The position numbers were made by a program, and so were the translations under genes. The notes beneath the pieces are model-generated. The model made no database searches and had not been told where the DNA came from. It saw only the letters and a program-made list of their open reading frames with translations. Below are positions 6,071-7,667 of a stretch of 7,667 nucleotides of DNA, in pieces. Every line of letters starts with the position of its first letter. The first letter of the stretch is position 1. The DNA comes from Rickettsia typhi. GTDB taxonomy: Bacteria; Pseudomonadota; Alphaproteobacteria; Rickettsiales; Rickettsiaceae. Location: the NCBI GenBank assembly GCA_945878545.1, contig CAMCTQ010000054.1, forward strand, positions 1-7,667. The letters run 5' to 3'.

Positions 6071-6093
6071 GGAGCGTCAACCTGCAACGCTCC
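6071..6093. terminator. Hairpin between two convergent genes, possible weak terminator
   Basis: GGAGCGT (6071-6077) pairs perfectly with ACGCTCC (6087-6093) over a 9-nt loop in the 116-bp gap between two converging genes. The position suits a shared terminator, but no T-run directly follows the stem on either strand; the only nearby T-run (6053-6058) lies before it on the plus strand. Confidence 0.35.
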
Positions 6094-6099
6094 TGCTAT

Positions 6100-7667
6100 C
6101 TAAACCTCTCTAGTTTTAGTTGCATTTTGCGCTTGCTGTTCTTTTATTTTTTCGCTCATCGATTTTGGGCCTTCACGAGTGCTAGTAGCTTGTTTGTTTT
6201 TAAGAAACTCTTTAAAGTCGCTATCTTCAAATTTAAATTTAGCCATATTTTGGCTTAGAGTTTTTGTGTTATCAAATCTTTTATCTTTTTGCACATCTAT
6301 CCCAAGAGTTTTTACAAAATCCAGTCTAACTGTTTCTGGTGTAAATGAATCATTTAAGGCACCAGTCAAAGCTTTTATAGTATTTGTATCAGCTGTAACC
6401 TTACCTGATGTTCTAGCTGTTGCCGAAATAGTTATTACATCAGATAATACTTCCTCCTTGCTTTTATTTTGCCAAGGTTCGTCTTTGCAGAATTCTAGTA
6501 AAACTTTTAGTTTTTCAGTTTTACCACCAACTACTTTGTCTTTCCAACTTTGAATTGTACTTTTAGCTTGTGAATCTTCATATACTTTTAAGAAGAAATC
6601 TTTCATTTCGAAATTTGGATCTTTTATTGGTACAATATCGTGATTGTCTAGATATCTTGAAGTTTGCATAAAGCCTTTAATATGAAGATACTCTGCCTTT
6701 TCTTGAGCCAAGTCAAAAGATAGAGTCCCAACATCACCAGTATCTAAAACTACAGTATTTAGAGCATTTTCTCGCACTCTTTCAAAAGTTTTGTTTTCTT
6801 CTTCTGAATATTTAAAAATCCCTCCTACTCTCGCTAGTACTTTGAAAACTACATCCATCAAGAACTGTACTATTTTCCCAGGATTTACTATCTTCTCTTG
6901 AGCGCTATAAATAGCTACGTTAGCGGAATCATCCATGCCAGAACCAAAAGCTAATGCTAATGTACGACCAGTTTTTTTTGCCGATTGAATTTCTTCGGGA
7001 TTATCTGATATATCTTTAGGACCATTTGCATTTTCTTTATTAAAATGGCTTAAAGGCAGGTTATCTCTATATCCGCCATCTACATATTGGTTACCATTAA
7101 TAGTGACTGGTTCAAATACTATAGGGATAGAAGCGGACGCTCTGCATGCTAGAGCAATTTCTACATCAGGAGTGTTTCTGCTATCAAAAATTGTTAAATC
7201 GCCTGTGTCTCTTCTGGTAGCTGTAACAACTAGGTCTTTGAATGTATCTGGAGCCATAACCCTTAGTAGAGCTAAATCTTTGAACAAGATTTTCCCTTCC
7301 TGGTCAAGAGCTTTTTCTTTTATTTCTTCTATTGATTTACCATCAGAACTAATCACTTCTAATAGGATATTCTCTTGCCTTGTAAGCTCTGATAAAGTTT
7401 CTTCTTTTTCTGATTGAGGTAAAGATTCTGCCGCTAATTTCTGTTTATCTATTTCTTGCAAACGTTGACCACAGAGATCAAGTACATCAGCGTTTTCAAG
7501 AAACTCTGAAATGTTACTACGAATAGTATTTTTTAGTAAATCTAATAATGGTTTACCATCCTTGTTGATGACAAAACCTTCTCCGAGTAATCCTTTGAGA
7601 TTTGTATCTTTTGTAATTTGTTTGTATTTCTCAGTGGAAATCCCTGTTGCTATCATAGCAGCAGTGA
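6100..7667 (-). CDS. Patatin-like phospholipase, 5' end cut by the window edge
   Basis: The frame is open to the right edge, so the N-terminus is missing. The first complete visible codons read TAAMIATGIS, the usual context just after the GxSxG nucleophile of patatins, so the ATG at 7656 is internal and not the true start. Numbered from that Met, the second half of the catalytic domain is clear: ALACRASASIPIVFEPV (168-184) and YVDGGYRDNLPL (191-202), where Asp193 in DGG is the dyad partner of the missing Ser. Between them lies a long charged helical insertion (about 60-120). About 300 residues follow the catalytic part, helical and of unknown function, with a Lys/Glu/Gln-rich tail ending in TKTREV. 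Patatins hydrolyse acyl chains from phospholipids; in Rickettsia, related proteins (Pat1/Pat2) act on host membranes during entry and escape. A similar role here is inference. It converges with the Cys-cluster gene. Confidence 0.88.
   Translation of the reverse strand, partial: TAAMIATGISTEKYKQITKDTNLKGLLGEGFVINKDGKPLLDLLKNTIRSNISEFLENADVLDLCGQRLQEIDKQKLAAESLPQSEKEETLSELTRQENILLEVISSDGKSIEEIKEKALDQEGKILFKDLALLRVMAPDTFKDLVVTATRRDTGDLTIFDSRNTPDVEIALACRASASIPIVFEPVTINGNQYVDGGYRDNLPLSHFNKENANGPKDISDNPEEIQSAKKTGRTLALAFGSGMDDSANVAIYSAQEKIVNPGKIVQFLMDVVFKVLARVGGIFKYSEEENKTFERVRENALNTVVLDTGDVGTLSFDLAQEKAEYLHIKGFMQTSRYLDNHDIVPIKDPNFEMKDFFLKVYEDSQAKSTIQSWKDKVVGGKTEKLKVLLEFCKDEPWQNKSKEEVLSDVITISATARTSGKVTADTNTIKALTGALNDSFTPETVRLDFVKTLGIDVQKDKRFDNTKTLSQNMAKFKFEDSDFKEFLKNKQATSTREGPKSMSEKIKEQQAQNATKTREV

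Noticed and set aside
6179..7417. Two plus-strand open frames inside the patatin gene
   Set aside because: The minus strand shows clear patatin motifs across this stretch; these frames are shadows.

Overview
The window is AT-rich and looks like part of a chromosome from an obligate intracellular alphaproteobacterium, most likely a Rickettsiaceae member (Rickettsia, Ca. Megaira or similar). I infer this from the base composition, the style of the two ribonucleotide reductase proteins, a large palindromic repeat of the kind that litters Rickettsia genomes, a HEPN/MNT toxin-antitoxin pair and a patatin-like phospholipase. The genus is not proven by the sequence alone.

Layout from left to right. 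Positions 1-486 (minus) hold the start of a small single-pass membrane protein of unknown function that runs off the left edge. Positions 487-1105 have no convincing intact gene; they contain a 107-bp palindromic element (578-684) and an open but start-less reading frame (839-1057, minus) that may be a gene remnant. Positions 1106-4732 (minus) form one probable operon, transcribed in the order nrdA, hepT, mntA, nrdB. The large and small subunits of class I ribonucleotide reductase flank a complete HepT/MntA (HEPN ribonuclease plus minimal nucleotidyltransferase) toxin-antitoxin module. Upstream of nrdA lie two NrdR-box-like sequences 31 bp apart, as expected for NrdR control.

Positions 4733-5038 are the divergent control region. 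They carry the nrd leader and NrdR sites on one side and a potentially structured leader for the rightward gene on the other. Positions 5039-5983 (plus) encode an unrecognised protein of about 297-314 residues with a CxxCxCxxC cysteine cluster. Positions 6100-7667 (minus) encode a patatin-like phospholipase cut by the right edge just downstream of its expected GxSxG nucleophile motif; the catalytic Asp motif DGG is present.

Working together: NrdA and NrdB make dNDPs from NDPs and are probably co-regulated with the HepT/MntA pair, because all four genes are close together on one strand behind the NrdR sites. The patatin, the Cys-cluster protein and the membrane protein are accessory genes with no visible functional link to the nrd operon.
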